Assembly: GCA_045226255.1 (NCBI GenBank)
Contig: JBGVCG010000017.1
Span: 62,001 to 126,000 of the forward strand
Direction: 5' to 3'
DNA from: UBA1181 sp045226255
GTDB taxonomy: Bacteria > Bacteroidota > Bacteroidia > Bacteroidales > Paludibacteraceae
DNA: 64,000 bases
Of this stretch, positions 42,881 through 51,986 are shown piece by piece (positions within the stretch are counted from its first letter, which is position 1; every line of letters begins with the position of its first letter). Made by a program: the position numbers and the translations under genes. Under the pieces are notes generated by a model. The model worked only from the letters and a program-made list of their open reading frames with translations, made no database searches and was not told where the DNA came from.

Positions 42881-43600
42881 ATGGAAAACTACAATTTCAC
42901 CGAAAGCAAAGATTTGAATCAGTTGGAGGTGCAATCCGCACAACGCACACTGTTAAAGAACGTCTATTGGTGGATGGCCCTCGCACTCGTCGTGACGGGC
43001 TTGACCTCCTTCTATGTAGCCTCCTCGGAACGAGCAATTCAAGTCATCTACGGTTCCTCAATGGTATTCTACGGCTTGATTATCGCAGAATTCATCTTGG
43101 TGGTTGTCCTCTCCAGCATGATCAATAAATTGTCATTTGCCGCCGCCGGAATCATGTTCGTCGTTTATTCCATTGTGAATGGACTGACCTTGAGTGTCTT
43201 GCTAATCGCCTACACTTCCGAGTCTGTGGCAACCGCATTTTTCATCACCGCAGGAACCTTCACCGTCATGGCATTGGTGGGACATTTCACCCAAAAGGAT
43301 CTAACATCCATCGGACAAATCCTAACAATGGCCCTTATCGGATTGGTTATCGCTACTATTGTGAACTTGTTCATCGGAAGCTCCCAATTCCAGTATATCC
43401 TCTCTTACGTGGGAGTGCTCGTTTTTGTGGGTTTAACCGCCTATGACGCGCAAAAAATTAAAAACATGATCGCAGTTTATGGTAATGAAGTGAATGAGCA
43501 TAGCCAAAAGATCGCACTGCTCGGCGCATTAGATCTTTACTTGGACTTCATCAATCTCTTAATTTACATCCTGCGAATTATGGGTAAAAGAAGAAGCTAA
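42881..43600 (+). CDS. BI-1/YccA (Bax inhibitor-1) family membrane protein
   Basis: The 239-residue protein has seven predicted helices and the family signature near the end (VGVLVFVGLTAYDAQKIKNM with the di-aspartate-like region LGALDLYLDFINL). Family members act as pH-sensitive calcium leak channels or as protease modulators such as YccA with FtsH. The N-terminal hydrophilic ~30 residues are usual. It sits 16 bp after the carbamoyltransferase and may be cotranscribed, though no functional link is obvious. Confidence 0.92.
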   Translation: MENYNFTESKDLNQLEVQSAQRTLLKNVYWWMALALVVTGLTSFYVASSERAIQVIYGSSMVFYGLIIAEFILVVVLSSMINKLSFAAAGIMFVVYSIVNGLTLSVLLIAYTSESVATAFFITAGTFTVMALVGHFTQKDLTSIGQILTMALIGLVIATIVNLFIGSSQFQYILSYVGVLVFVGLTAYDAQKIKNMIAVYGNEVNEHSQKIALLGALDLYLDFINLLIYILRIMGKRRS

Positions 43601-43624
43601 TACATTGCATCATTTATTTATGAC

Positions 43625-43658
43625 AAGAGGGCGTATCAAAGCTGATATGCCCTCTTTC
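43625..43658 (+). terminator. Terminator after the BI-1 gene
   Basis: AGAGGGCGTATCA pairs with TGATATGCCCTCT (one G-T pair), followed by TTTCC. Confidence 0.75.
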
Positions 43659-43671
43659 CGTATAAGACAGC

Positions 43672-43703
43672 AAAAAGCCTCAACTTCCACAAGTTGGGGC
43701 TTT
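43672..43703 (-). terminator. Terminator of the CE6-type esterase gene
   Basis: On the minus strand AAAGCCCCAACTT pairs with AAGTTGAGGCTTT and is followed by a T run (plus-strand AAAAA at 43672-43676). The two hairpins between the convergent genes serve opposite strands. Confidence 0.8.
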
Positions 43704-43732
43704 CGCTATAATTAGAGTATTTTACTTCTCTT

Positions 43733-45511
43733 CTATTTAACAACGATAGGGTAGGATTTACCCTCGGCATTCTTGAGGATATAGAATCCTTGTCCCAATT
43801 CACTGCTATATGCGTTCTGGATGATAATGGTCTTAACCAGTTTGCCGGATGCGTCGTACGCGAAGTAGAACCCGTCAGGAAGGCTATTCCCGGAGGAAGC
43901 ATAATCGAGTACATGTGATTCCTCGGACCCGACCAACTTGAAATTCATATAATCCAAGTCTACCCAGTCTCCTGTGATTTCAAGCTTCAACACATGAACA
44001 CCTTTGGTCAGTTTGTTGAGTTTCGTCTCCACAGTGGTGTAGGTATCCCAATCGCCTGTATTAGGCACATTCACAAATCCGCCAGGCGTTCCGTCATCAC
44101 CAGGAATGATGAATGTATTGTCCATATAGAGGGTGAAAGCGGCACCTGAGCTACCGGAAGCGACTCTAGATTCTACCACGTACTCGCCATCCTTCTCCAC
44201 CTCGACGGTATATTCGATCCACTCTCCGGTTTGGGTATAGCCAATAGCCGTATTGCTCATGTCCACCCCTTCGTTACGATCCCCTCCGTTGTGGTTCTGC
44301 TCATCCTCATCGTGGTATGCGTTGCCTTCACCACCGTAATCGAACTCCTCGGCCTCGATTTTACCAGGGATCTTGGCAGGCGTGCCGTTGAAAGGCGTCT
44401 GAGGTTTCATGATGTTTACTTTTACCTTCGAGGTGGTATATTCCTTGTTCTGATTGTCGTATCCGACAGCCCAAATGGTATGGTCGCCTTGCGCCACATC
44501 TTCCCATACGTAAGACATTTGGTCGCTGGCTATCTTCTCGCCATCGGCATAGATATCCACTCTGTTGATCGCGTCATTTTCCTTGCTGATGGAAATTTCC
44601 ACTTTTCCTGGCTCAGATTCCACTGTAACGGCGGCTGAGACTGAGAGGTCAACTTGTTGGACCGGATTGTCACCTAAGAGCTCTAACATCTTCTCAGCGT
44701 ATCGTTTGCCTAACAGCTTATATCCATCGACGGAGAAATGATACTCATCGTTGGCCGCTTCGCAACCCTGTGCGGAGATGACATGTGCGGTCGATATAAC
44801 ATTGGGCACATTCTTTATGACGTTGTTATGGCCGCTGCAAGGGCCTGTATAACGTACTTCACCCACCAACAAAGGCACCTCGGAGGCTTTCAGCCCCAGG
44901 TCACTCAGCATATTCTCATAGACGCCTTTCAAGCGGTTAGGCCAATTGGACTGGCCTGAGTTGGTCTCTCCCTGGTGGACGAGGATACCTTTGATGACAC
45001 CCACTTCCTTCGCGATTTTAGCCATCTCGATGATTCGTCCATAAGGATTGCCTCCGTATTCCTTGGCATAATTCTGCAACCAATTTGCCGCGGAATTAAG
45101 ATAGGATTGGTAGTTGTTCTTTTCGAACAATTGGATGTCAGCGCCACCGACACCCACTACAATCACACCCACTCTGATCGCCGGGTCTAAGTTCTCGACC
45201 ATAGTACGTCCGAAATAATCAATGGGGCCGAATCCCAAGTTCTGATTGTGGAAGCAACGGGCCAAAGGCGGAATGGCGGTGTACCATTGTCCCATTTTAC
45301 GGTCTCCGCGGCTACAATCATTCGCGGAATACAACAACTGGAATCTTTCATCCACACCCACTGTTTCTGAACTCGGAACCGGAGCGTTACCTTCCATGTT
45401 CGATTGTCCCCAGCATATGTAGATGTGGAAATTAGGGTCTGGATCCGCTTTTGATATCGTCGCTAACCCTAAGAGGCACAGTGACAGTAAAAAAGTATAT
45501 ATGTTCTTCAT
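43733..45511 (-). CDS. Secreted CE6-type acetyl esterase with Ig-like and CBM6 domains
   Basis: The 592-residue protein has a signal peptide (cleavage near ISKAD) and an SGNH/SASA hydrolase domain (~25-290) of the CE6 type: nucleophile block WGQSNMEG (Ser37), VVGVGGADI, LVHQGETN and the catalytic pair in DEYHFSVDGY. CE6 enzymes remove acetyl groups from xylan or related glycans. An Ig-like domain (~295-375) follows, then a CBM6 carbohydrate-binding module (~380-525: IEAEEFDYGG...GEWIEYTVEV...DLDYMNF). The C-terminal end (LPDGFYFAYDASGK...GQGFYILKNAEG) looks like a T9SS sorting domain. An inverted repeat surrounds its promoter. Confidence 0.87.
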   Translation of the reverse strand: MKNIYTFLLSLCLLGLATISKADPDPNFHIYICWGQSNMEGNAPVPSSETVGVDERFQLLYSANDCSRGDRKMGQWYTAIPPLARCFHNQNLGFGPIDYFGRTMVENLDPAIRVGVIVVGVGGADIQLFEKNNYQSYLNSAANWLQNYAKEYGGNPYGRIIEMAKIAKEVGVIKGILVHQGETNSGQSNWPNRLKGVYENMLSDLGLKASEVPLLVGEVRYTGPCSGHNNVIKNVPNVISTAHVISAQGCEAANDEYHFSVDGYKLLGKRYAEKMLELLGDNPVQQVDLSVSAAVTVESEPGKVEISISKENDAINRVDIYADGEKIASDQMSYVWEDVAQGDHTIWAVGYDNQNKEYTTSKVKVNIMKPQTPFNGTPAKIPGKIEAEEFDYGGEGNAYHDEDEQNHNGGDRNEGVDMSNTAIGYTQTGEWIEYTVEVEKDGEYVVESRVASGSSGAAFTLYMDNTFIIPGDDGTPGGFVNVPNTGDWDTYTTVETKLNKLTKGVHVLKLEITGDWVDLDYMNFKLVGSEESHVLDYASSGNSLPDGFYFAYDASGKLVKTIIIQNAYSSELGQGFYILKNAEGKSYPIVVK

Positions 45512-45530
45512 GATGTAAAATTTTATATTG

Positions 45531-45601
45531 TTAATATCACAAATATACGGATAAGCGTTGATTGATGCTTGAAAATATGTGTCATTCGTATGTGATATTA
45601 A
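45531..45601. promoter_or_regulatory. Distant 11-bp inverted repeat around the CE6 esterase promoter
   Basis: TTAATATCACA (45531-45541) is the exact reverse complement of TGTGATATTAA (45591-45601); the arms begin 60 bp apart. The first arm touches the minus-strand -7 box TATATTTG (45540-45547). The pair could be two binding sites of a regulator acting by looping. A chance match of 11 bp is possible but not likely at this spot. Confidence 0.45.
45540..45547 (-). promoter_or_regulatory. Promoter -7 box of the CE6 esterase gene
   Basis: Minus-strand TATATTTG, 28 bp before the start codon. Confidence 0.5.
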
Positions 45602-45664
45602 AGCAAAAAGAATAGATTTTCCGTTCAGGATATGATATATATTTCTGTCAATTGGTAGAAACGT

Positions 45665-46726
45665 CTATACGTTACGCAACATTTCCACTAACCTTTCCAC
45701 ACTTGATTCCCACGTGAATTTTTCGATGAATTCGGAAACTTTATCAGGATGAAGCGCTTCAGGCAACGTGTCGAACATCGCCGCCAAAGCATCGGAGTCG
45801 TCCACTTTCACATAATGCGCCAAGTCGCCATAGACCTCACGGAAGACGGGTATGTCGGAGAGGACAATATTGCGGCATCCGCAAGCGACCGCCTCCATGG
45901 GCGGCATACCGAATCCTTCGTACAAGGATGGGTAAACAAACAAGGAGGCGTGGGCATAATAGCTACGCAACTCCTCGTCAGAAATCCGTCCTAAGAATTT
46001 GATATTATCGTTCCACGGAACTTCCAACTTCCCAAAGACCGGGTAACGTTCCCCCACCACATACAAGGGCAACCGTTGGGCGGATTTGCCATAGGACTCG
46101 AAGACTAAGGAGAGGTTCTTCCTCGGATCCAAGGAGGAGACTGTCAGTAGGAATTTATCGGTGGAATGGTCATTTCCAGAAGTATTTTCATATACGCCTT
46201 CTCTTTGGAGAAAGCATCCTGACGGTGCGTTGTGGATGACGCTCACCTTGTCGGGCGACACCTTCAGCAGCCGGACAATCTCTGCTTTCGAGAACTCGCT
46301 GACCGTAATAAGTCGCTGGGCATGAGAGGCCATCAGCGGTGTCATCAGGCGATAGAACAGCCTATAGGGCAAGGAGAACCACTTAGGATTCACCAGATAG
46401 GACATGTCGTGGATGGTCGCCACCTGCCGTTTCATGAAAACGGGACCCAAACCCTTCAGACTTAGCAGCAACGAATCCTTTTTCTTCCGCATATGCCAAG
46501 GAAGCGTCACCTGCTCCCAGAGGTGCGATTTGAACGGACCCACCTTCTCGATGTTCAACAATGAAAGGTCGTACATATCCTCCCGCAACGGACCGTTCGG
46601 GACAAGCACCACACACGGATAGCCACGTTTCGCCAAGCCTACGCTCAGTTCGTACGCGAAGCGGTTGGTTCCCGTCATGGGCTGGGTAAGGAATCGTCCG
46701 TTGATGTAAAGGGTTCTATTGGGCAT
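45665..46726 (-). CDS. Glycosyltransferase family 4 protein, polysaccharide cluster
   Basis: From the ATG at 46726 the protein is 353 residues and begins NRTLYINGRFLTQPMTGTNRFAYEL, the usual opening of mannosyl-/glycosyltransferases with a GxxRYxxxL-like motif. The donor half carries LTVSSLDPRKNLSLV and VYPSLYEGFGMPPMEAVACG (EX7E). The longer frame starting at 46807 would add a Cys/Arg-rich, implausible N-terminus inside the next gene. It overlaps the GT2 gene by 11 bp and is the last gene of the polysaccharide cluster. The sugar is unknown. Confidence 0.9.
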   Translation of the reverse strand: MPNRTLYINGRFLTQPMTGTNRFAYELSVGLAKRGYPCVVLVPNGPLREDMYDLSLLNIEKVGPFKSHLWEQVTLPWHMRKKKDSLLLSLKGLGPVFMKRQVATIHDMSYLVNPKWFSLPYRLFYRLMTPLMASHAQRLITVSEFSKAEIVRLLKVSPDKVSVIHNAPSGCFLQREGVYENTSGNDHSTDKFLLTVSSLDPRKNLSLVFESYGKSAQRLPLYVVGERYPVFGKLEVPWNDNIKFLGRISDEELRSYYAHASLFVYPSLYEGFGMPPMEAVACGCRNIVLSDIPVFREVYGDLAHYVKVDDSDALAAMFDTLPEALHPDKVSEFIEKFTWESSVERLVEMLRNV

Positions 46727-47615
46727 AGGATTTCTTGTACAACTGTCGCCTAAAACGATATTTCTCTTTCTTCTCCTTCTTTCCCAACAAGGAACAGAGG
46801 AGCACACCGGCCGACAAAGCGATCTTGTTGATCAGATTGGAGACGTAATGGTAAAAAGCAGGATGGTGCTTGCGGAAATAGGCGTTTCTTCCGTTGAAAG
46901 CGTGCATTTCTCTCTCCTCGGAGAAACGGAAACTCTTTCCGTCCAGGTGGATGGCCCTTGCCTGTGGCACCGAGTGGACCTCATACCCATCTTGCTGCAT
47001 CCGCTGCTGCAGATCGGTCTCCTCGTAGTAGAGGAAGAAATCAGGGCTGAATCCCTCCTCTTTTTCAAAAATCTCCCTTTTCACCATCAAATCCGCCCCA
47101 CAGATATAGGCGACTTGCATCGGATCTTCCGTCGGATTGAACTGCGCATCCTTGGGGTGCGTCAGCTTGGATATGATTCTTCCACAGATGAAATCCACCT
47201 CCTGCGTGATGGAGGGCATAAAGAAGCTATAGGAGTGGGATGGGCGCTGATCCTCCGTGAGAAGGTTACCGCCACAGGCCGCCACATTGGGATGGGTGTC
47301 CAGATAGTCCGACAATATCTTCACCACATTGTTCAACAAAATGATGTCAGGGTTCATGAAGAAGAGATTCCTTCCTTTCGCATACTGTGCTCCCTTGTTG
47401 TTCGCCATACCAAAACCGACGTTTTCATCGAGCAAAATAAGCCTTATCTCCTTCTCCTCGCAAAAGGATTTGAGCGCAGAGAGATCCTCGGTGGAGGAGC
47501 TATCCACCACGATAACCTCATACCTTCCCTCATCGACACAAGCATAGAGGGAAGAGATGGCCTGAATGGTCAACTGCGAAGTGTTATAATTTACGATAAT
47601 AACAGAAACATCCAT
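46716..47615 (-). CDS. Glycosyltransferase family 2 protein (rhamnosyltransferase-like)
   Basis: A GT-A inverting transferase: MDVSVIIVNYNTSQLTIQAI at the start, the nucleotide aspartates in IVVDSSSTED, then VGFGMANNKGAQ and the FFMNPDIILL segment in place of a DXD motif. The last block is EETDLQQRMQQDGYEVHSVP (ED-Y motif). These features resemble WbbL-type rhamnosyltransferases, but donor specificity cannot be read from sequence. It lies 4 bp after the polymerase-like gene and overlaps the following GT4 gene. Confidence 0.9.
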   Translation of the reverse strand: MDVSVIIVNYNTSQLTIQAISSLYACVDEGRYEVIVVDSSSTEDLSALKSFCEEKEIRLILLDENVGFGMANNKGAQYAKGRNLFFMNPDIILLNNVVKILSDYLDTHPNVAACGGNLLTEDQRPSHSYSFFMPSITQEVDFICGRIISKLTHPKDAQFNPTEDPMQVAYICGADLMVKREIFEKEEGFSPDFFLYYEETDLQQRMQQDGYEVHSVPQARAIHLDGKSFRFSEEREMHAFNGRNAYFRKHHPAFYHYVSNLINKIALSAGVLLCSLLGKKEKKEKYRFRRQLYKKSYAQ

Positions 47616-47619
47616 ATAC

Positions 47620-48822
47620 CTAAAATCTTATGATCGACTCCACCTTCTCTTTGCAGACCAGCAGATTGTTCCTCGTGACGTAGAACGGAATAAGCAGCAG
47701 CAATATCATCTTAACATATATGGCGGTGTTCGAAAAGAGCATATCCGCCACATACTGGGTGAAGACAATTTGGGAGAAGACCGCATAAACCAATATGTTG
47801 AAATTGCTCCCACACTGCGCCTTCCTGAATGTCCATCCGTAGATGCCACCTAAGATGAGAGCGAAGAAGATGACGCCCGCAACACCGAAATCGACATAGA
47901 AAGGATACATTCCCGTGTAGGTATTGGTCACAAGAGGCTTCTCGATCCAAGGGAGGATCACATCCACGGGTTCAGTCGAGGATAGCCCAGTCTTGTAAAG
48001 AACCGCATAGAAGAGGCGGAAGGTGTTTTCCCCGAAATGCTCAGCGCTACAAGGCCTCAACGTGTCGAACGCCGACATGTTACCCACAATGTATGTCCGC
48101 ACGAAATCCGCCGTGACGGAAGAGAACTGTGAGGAATGGCGAACCATCTGAAGTGCGATAAACACCGTGATCAACGGCAAGAAAGCCATCACAAAATGTT
48201 TTAGCTTGATGATTCTCTTGAAAAAGAGGATAGAGCCCGTGTAAAGGAAGATGGAGAGGAAGACCATCTTCGACATCGTGATCGCCCCGAACATGACATA
48301 AATAGCCAAAGGAATGGCGAGTCGCCACCATGTCTTCTTCTTGTAGCAAAGAAGCTCCAACATATACGATACAGGCCAGATGACAAGCTGCCATCCGCCA
48401 TACGGTTCCTCGAAACCGCTTCCCTTCCCCAGCGCCGCCAATCGCAGGTCCAGCGCCCAGTTGCCTGACGAACCATTCGCAATCGCAATTCGGGCAAACT
48501 GTATCAAGGACGGAAGATAAACGATGGCTAGGATAAGATATATATTACGGACAAAAACACCCACATCGTTATATTGGTCTTGCTTATAGGTGACGGATTG
48601 AGTCAGCAGGGAAGAGACATTAACCGATAAAATCCAGCATAACAGTGTGATGCACAATGAATTGCTCAATGGTGGCAAGCGATGGTCGATCGTCAGATAG
48701 AGCACCATGCAGCAGAGCCACAACAACGAAGTGATCACAGAGGGAGCGAATGGATTATTTTTGGAACAATATAATCCACCGAACACGAAGAATATACATA
48801 CTGCGATAATTACATAAACCAT
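47620..48822 (-). CDS. O-antigen/repeat-unit polymerase-like membrane protein
   Basis: The 400-residue protein has about ten to twelve predicted membrane helices and a large outer loop in the second half (MSAFDTLRPCSAEHFGENTFRLFY...), as in Wzy-type polymerases and the OPEP family. No catalytic motif is known that can be used with certainty. It lies between the GT2 gene and the O-antigen ligase gene. Its function as the polymerase of the repeat unit follows from layout and position. Confidence 0.75.
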   Translation of the reverse strand: MVYVIIAVCIFFVFGGLYCSKNNPFAPSVITSLLWLCCMVLYLTIDHRLPPLSNSLCITLLCWILSVNVSSLLTQSVTYKQDQYNDVGVFVRNIYLILAIVYLPSLIQFARIAIANGSSGNWALDLRLAALGKGSGFEEPYGGWQLVIWPVSYMLELLCYKKKTWWRLAIPLAIYVMFGAITMSKMVFLSIFLYTGSILFFKRIIKLKHFVMAFLPLITVFIALQMVRHSSQFSSVTADFVRTYIVGNMSAFDTLRPCSAEHFGENTFRLFYAVLYKTGLSSTEPVDVILPWIEKPLVTNTYTGMYPFYVDFGVAGVIFFALILGGIYGWTFRKAQCGSNFNILVYAVFSQIVFTQYVADMLFSNTAIYVKMILLLLIPFYVTRNNLLVCKEKVESIIRF

Positions 48823-48840
48823 GCTACAAATGTAATGAAT

Positions 48841-50622
48841 TTAATTATTGATGAAACATGGATTTTTGAAATATACGTTCCCCGAAAACTCTTCAAAACG
48901 AATTTTATCTTCTCCTAAAAAATAGATGAGGATGGTCTGTCTGCCTATCACATCGACAGAAAGCGTCTGCCATTCCCCCTTCTGGGTGAGGTCATAGGCA
49001 CACTCCGTCGGAATGTGCGTACCATCCGGCATGTCCCTTTCCGCAATGAGCTTAACGACTTGTCCGTCAAAATCCGGCGTGCATCGGCAAGAGACGGAGA
49101 ATCTTGCGTTTTCCCCCTCCTTCAGGTTACAAAAGGCGTAAGGAGCACGATTCACACAATTCCCCTGATGGATGAAGGAGGCAACATCCTGCTTACAGAG
49201 CCCATAAAGAAGGACTTCACTTTTATCGATACAATTGGATTCCTTCACCATCTCCCTCGGGGCGAAACAGGTCGCTTTAAGCGCCGAAACCAAACCGACT
49301 GACAGGGCGATAAGAAGGGAAAGCACCAATCCACCGAGATATTTTTTCCCCACACAAGAATCCTTTTCCTTCCCATAGATTCTATGAGTGAGGAAGAGAA
49401 AGAAAGCGAATGAGAGACATCCCATGTACCTGTCCAACAACGACTCCGTAAGGAAAACCACAAAGAAGACAAGCACTACGGGATAGATGAGGATACGCTC
49501 CTTTTTATTCGATGAAATCGACCAAAAAACAAGGATGGCGACCAAAAGGAGCACTCCGAGGATACCCATCTGCGCCCACTCGCTCAGATACTCATTATGC
49601 GGCGCATAGGCGCAGGCGACACCCTCCTTGAAACCATGTTCGAGGTAGAGTGACACGAGCGGCGACTCGATATTGTCCAGCCCATAGCCGATGAATGGTT
49701 TGTTTCGGATCAACTCCCAGACCGACGGCCATATCTCCGCCCTCGGATCATTCGCCAACATTCCACCTAATCCTCCCTCCGTGAGCAACTGATTCAAGCG
49801 TGTGGGCAAAAGGAGCAACGCTACAATGACGAGCAGGATGACTCCTCCGCCAATCAGGCACTTACGGCGTGTGAGCCGTGCGCCGCATAACCATAGGGAT
49901 ATACCCAACAGCGGAAGGCAAAGGGTGATGATCCGCGAGTTGTTCAACAGAAGGAAGGCCAGCGAAACCGCCAAGTAAAGAATCCATACGAGGGCCTCAC
50001 GCTTGGAGAGGCTACGCCCGTTCACCAAATAGGCTATCGCCACATACGAAAGCAGGATATTCAGACCGGAATAGGTGCGGTGCGTGAAATCGGTGCAGAC
50101 TTCCGTGAAATTGGAAAAGAAATCACGGTAAAGTTCAAACGCCGCCCCCGACGACCAAAACCCAGTATAAGGAGAAGTGCAGAACGCCATGGAAAGGGCG
50201 ACAAATCCCACAGAAAGTGCGATGGAAAGGGCATTTCCCATCACAAAATATTTCAGCAAAGCACGGGTGTCGACCCTTCTCCGCAGAAGCAATGCGAAGA
50301 GAGGAAGGATGATCAACGAGAAACGAGGGCCAAAAGTCTTCCGGAACACTAAATCGGGATGCTCAGCCAATCCTGCGCTGATCAGTCCCAACAAGGAGAG
50401 AGCCAGCAAGAGCAAGCAGGGCAAATCCGCCTTCCCCCATCCCTCGAAAGGACGTTTCTTCTCGATGGAATCGTAGATAATAACACCTAAGGTGAAAATA
50501 CCCCACACGGCGAAGACCCAAGTGGAAAGAGGTCTCGGAAGTGCGATGGAAAGGGCAAAAAGGCAACTCAGCCACTGATACAGCGCATCTAATTTCGATT
50601 CAATGTCTCTCACCTTTCCCAT
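48841..50622 (-). CDS. O-antigen ligase-like membrane protein with C-terminal periplasmic domain (1)
   Basis: The first ~430 residues are a WaaL/Wzy_C-type membrane core with about twelve helices. A large periplasmic loop carries VWELIRNKPFIGYGLDNIES and CAYAPHNEYLSEWAQMG, the ligase-type NEYL signature. After the last helix comes ~140 residues of beta-rich sequence (FSVSCRCTPDFDGQVVKL..YDLTQKGEWQTLSVDV) that is not part of normal WaaL. The same tail occurs in the paralogue 3 kb away. It starts at the stop of the flippase gene. Confidence 0.85.
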   Translation of the reverse strand: MGKVRDIESKLDALYQWLSCLFALSIALPRPLSTWVFAVWGIFTLGVIIYDSIEKKRPFEGWGKADLPCLLLLALSLLGLISAGLAEHPDLVFRKTFGPRFSLIILPLFALLLRRRVDTRALLKYFVMGNALSIALSVGFVALSMAFCTSPYTGFWSSGAAFELYRDFFSNFTEVCTDFTHRTYSGLNILLSYVAIAYLVNGRSLSKREALVWILYLAVSLAFLLLNNSRIITLCLPLLGISLWLCGARLTRRKCLIGGGVILLVIVALLLLPTRLNQLLTEGGLGGMLANDPRAEIWPSVWELIRNKPFIGYGLDNIESPLVSLYLEHGFKEGVACAYAPHNEYLSEWAQMGILGVLLLVAILVFWSISSNKKERILIYPVVLVFFVVFLTESLLDRYMGCLSFAFFLFLTHRIYGKEKDSCVGKKYLGGLVLSLLIALSVGLVSALKATCFAPREMVKESNCIDKSEVLLYGLCKQDVASFIHQGNCVNRAPYAFCNLKEGENARFSVSCRCTPDFDGQVVKLIAERDMPDGTHIPTECAYDLTQKGEWQTLSVDVIGRQTILIYFLGEDKIRFEEFSGNVYFKNPCFINN

Positions 50623-51902
50623 CAGCTTTTATTGTTAGTTAATCTCCTCACATTCCATATCACAATGGCTCCCGAGATGAGTATCTCAAGCACCTGCGCC
50701 ACAATCCAAGCATACGCCGCACCTGTACCTCCCAACTGCGGGATCCAGACAAGGTTAAGCGCAATGCAAGTAAGTCCGACGGCCAATCCCACACATGGGG
50801 CATATTTCGTGAAGCCCAAGCCATAAAGACCTTGCACGGTAAACATACTTGCGATGATGACCAACGCAGGGATGACCGAAAGGAGCCTCAACAAGGGAAT
50901 TCCCGCCAAGAACTGCTCCCCTAAAAGGATCTCCACCATCAGTGGGGCAGCCAAATAAGTACATAGGCTCACGGCCAGTCCGAACAGAAAGACGTAGACC
51001 ATCATCCGTTTATAGTAAATCCAACCCGCACGGGAGGACTTATCCATCTCTCTTGCGATGGAAGGGAATATCGCCGTATGGAGCGGCATGCTTGTCACCA
51101 TCATGATGGCGCAAATAATCTTGTAGGCGCCAGAGTAGATTCCTACGTCATAATCATCCTTGAATAGTCCTAATATGGTCACGTTCGCCACGGTATAGAG
51201 GGCGGCGAACAAGGTGTTCAGGAAGATGGGGAATCCCTTCACCAGTTGCGCATTGCGCTCTTCCCGAATCACTTCAGCGGATGGCTTTACGATGCCATAG
51301 CGCCGAGTGGCATATTTGAAAGCGACAATACCCATCACCAAATAGGCGACGGAAGGCATGGCGGCATAGATCAGGTAATCCTCGGGAGCCATAACCAAGA
51401 AAACAGGCAATCCCATTCCAACCAACTTGACGATGAAATTCAGGATAGCGACACATTTCATCTCCTCCATGCCTTGGAAAAACCAAGAAGGGAAAAAGAC
51501 GTAACCGACGTTGATGAAAAAGATGGAAATGTAAAGCGGAACATCATCCAGAATCCTATTATATCCGATGGAAAGGAGAAAAAACAAAGCGCAGGCAATA
51601 ACAAACAAAGAGAATTTCGCCGAAATAACACCCCAAAAAACACGGTGGGTTTGCTGCCTGTCGTTCCTACAGACCGCTATCTCTTTTGTGGCGGAATAGT
51701 CAAATCCGAAGTTAATCAATATCGTGAAATATTGCACGACACTCTGAGCGAAAGTGACCTTTCCGAACATCTCCACGCCTAACGCACGCACAATGAAAGG
51801 GATGGCAAGGAGGGGAATAATAGCGTTCGCCCCTTGTAAAAGTCCCAAGGAGAGAAAGTTCGTGACGATTGTTTTCCGCTTATTCGACAGATTCAGTGTC
51901 AT
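50622..51902 (-). CDS. Polysaccharide flippase, Wzx type (1)
   Basis: The 426-residue protein fits MOP-superfamily flippases: around twelve helices, with the N-terminal SLGLLQGANAIIPLLAIPFIVRALG block typical of RfbX/Wzx, GYVFFPSWFFQGMEEM and the later TVQGLYGLGFTKYAP segment. It would flip the undecaprenyl-linked repeat unit to the outer face of the inner membrane. A promoter-like box lies upstream in the 84-bp gap behind the UPF0340 gene, so it may head its own transcript of five genes. Confidence 0.9.
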   Translation of the reverse strand: MTLNLSNKRKTIVTNFLSLGLLQGANAIIPLLAIPFIVRALGVEMFGKVTFAQSVVQYFTILINFGFDYSATKEIAVCRNDRQQTHRVFWGVISAKFSLFVIACALFFLLSIGYNRILDDVPLYISIFFINVGYVFFPSWFFQGMEEMKCVAILNFIVKLVGMGLPVFLVMAPEDYLIYAAMPSVAYLVMGIVAFKYATRRYGIVKPSAEVIREERNAQLVKGFPIFLNTLFAALYTVANVTILGLFKDDYDVGIYSGAYKIICAIMMVTSMPLHTAIFPSIAREMDKSSRAGWIYYKRMMVYVFLFGLAVSLCTYLAAPLMVEILLGEQFLAGIPLLRLLSVIPALVIIASMFTVQGLYGLGFTKYAPCVGLAVGLTCIALNLVWIPQLGGTGAAYAWIVAQVLEILISGAIVIWNVRRLTNNKS

Positions 51903-51922
51903 GCCCGATATGTTTACCGTCG

Positions 51923-51930
51923 CAAATGTA
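51923..51930 (-). promoter_or_regulatory. Possible internal promoter of the polysaccharide cluster
   Basis: Minus-strand TACATTTG fits TAnnTTTG, 21 bp before the first flippase start, in one of the few gaps of the cluster. No clear -33 element. Confidence 0.4.
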
Positions 51931-51986
51931 CAAAATTAACGGAAGAAAGCGATAGGCCACATCCATGCGGCACCATTCTTCACGCA

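Noticed and set aside
46719..47633. A 304-codon plus-strand frame antisense to the GT2 glycosyltransferase gene
   Set aside because: It mirrors the real gene almost end to end and its translation resembles no protein; the minus-strand product has clear GT2 motifs.
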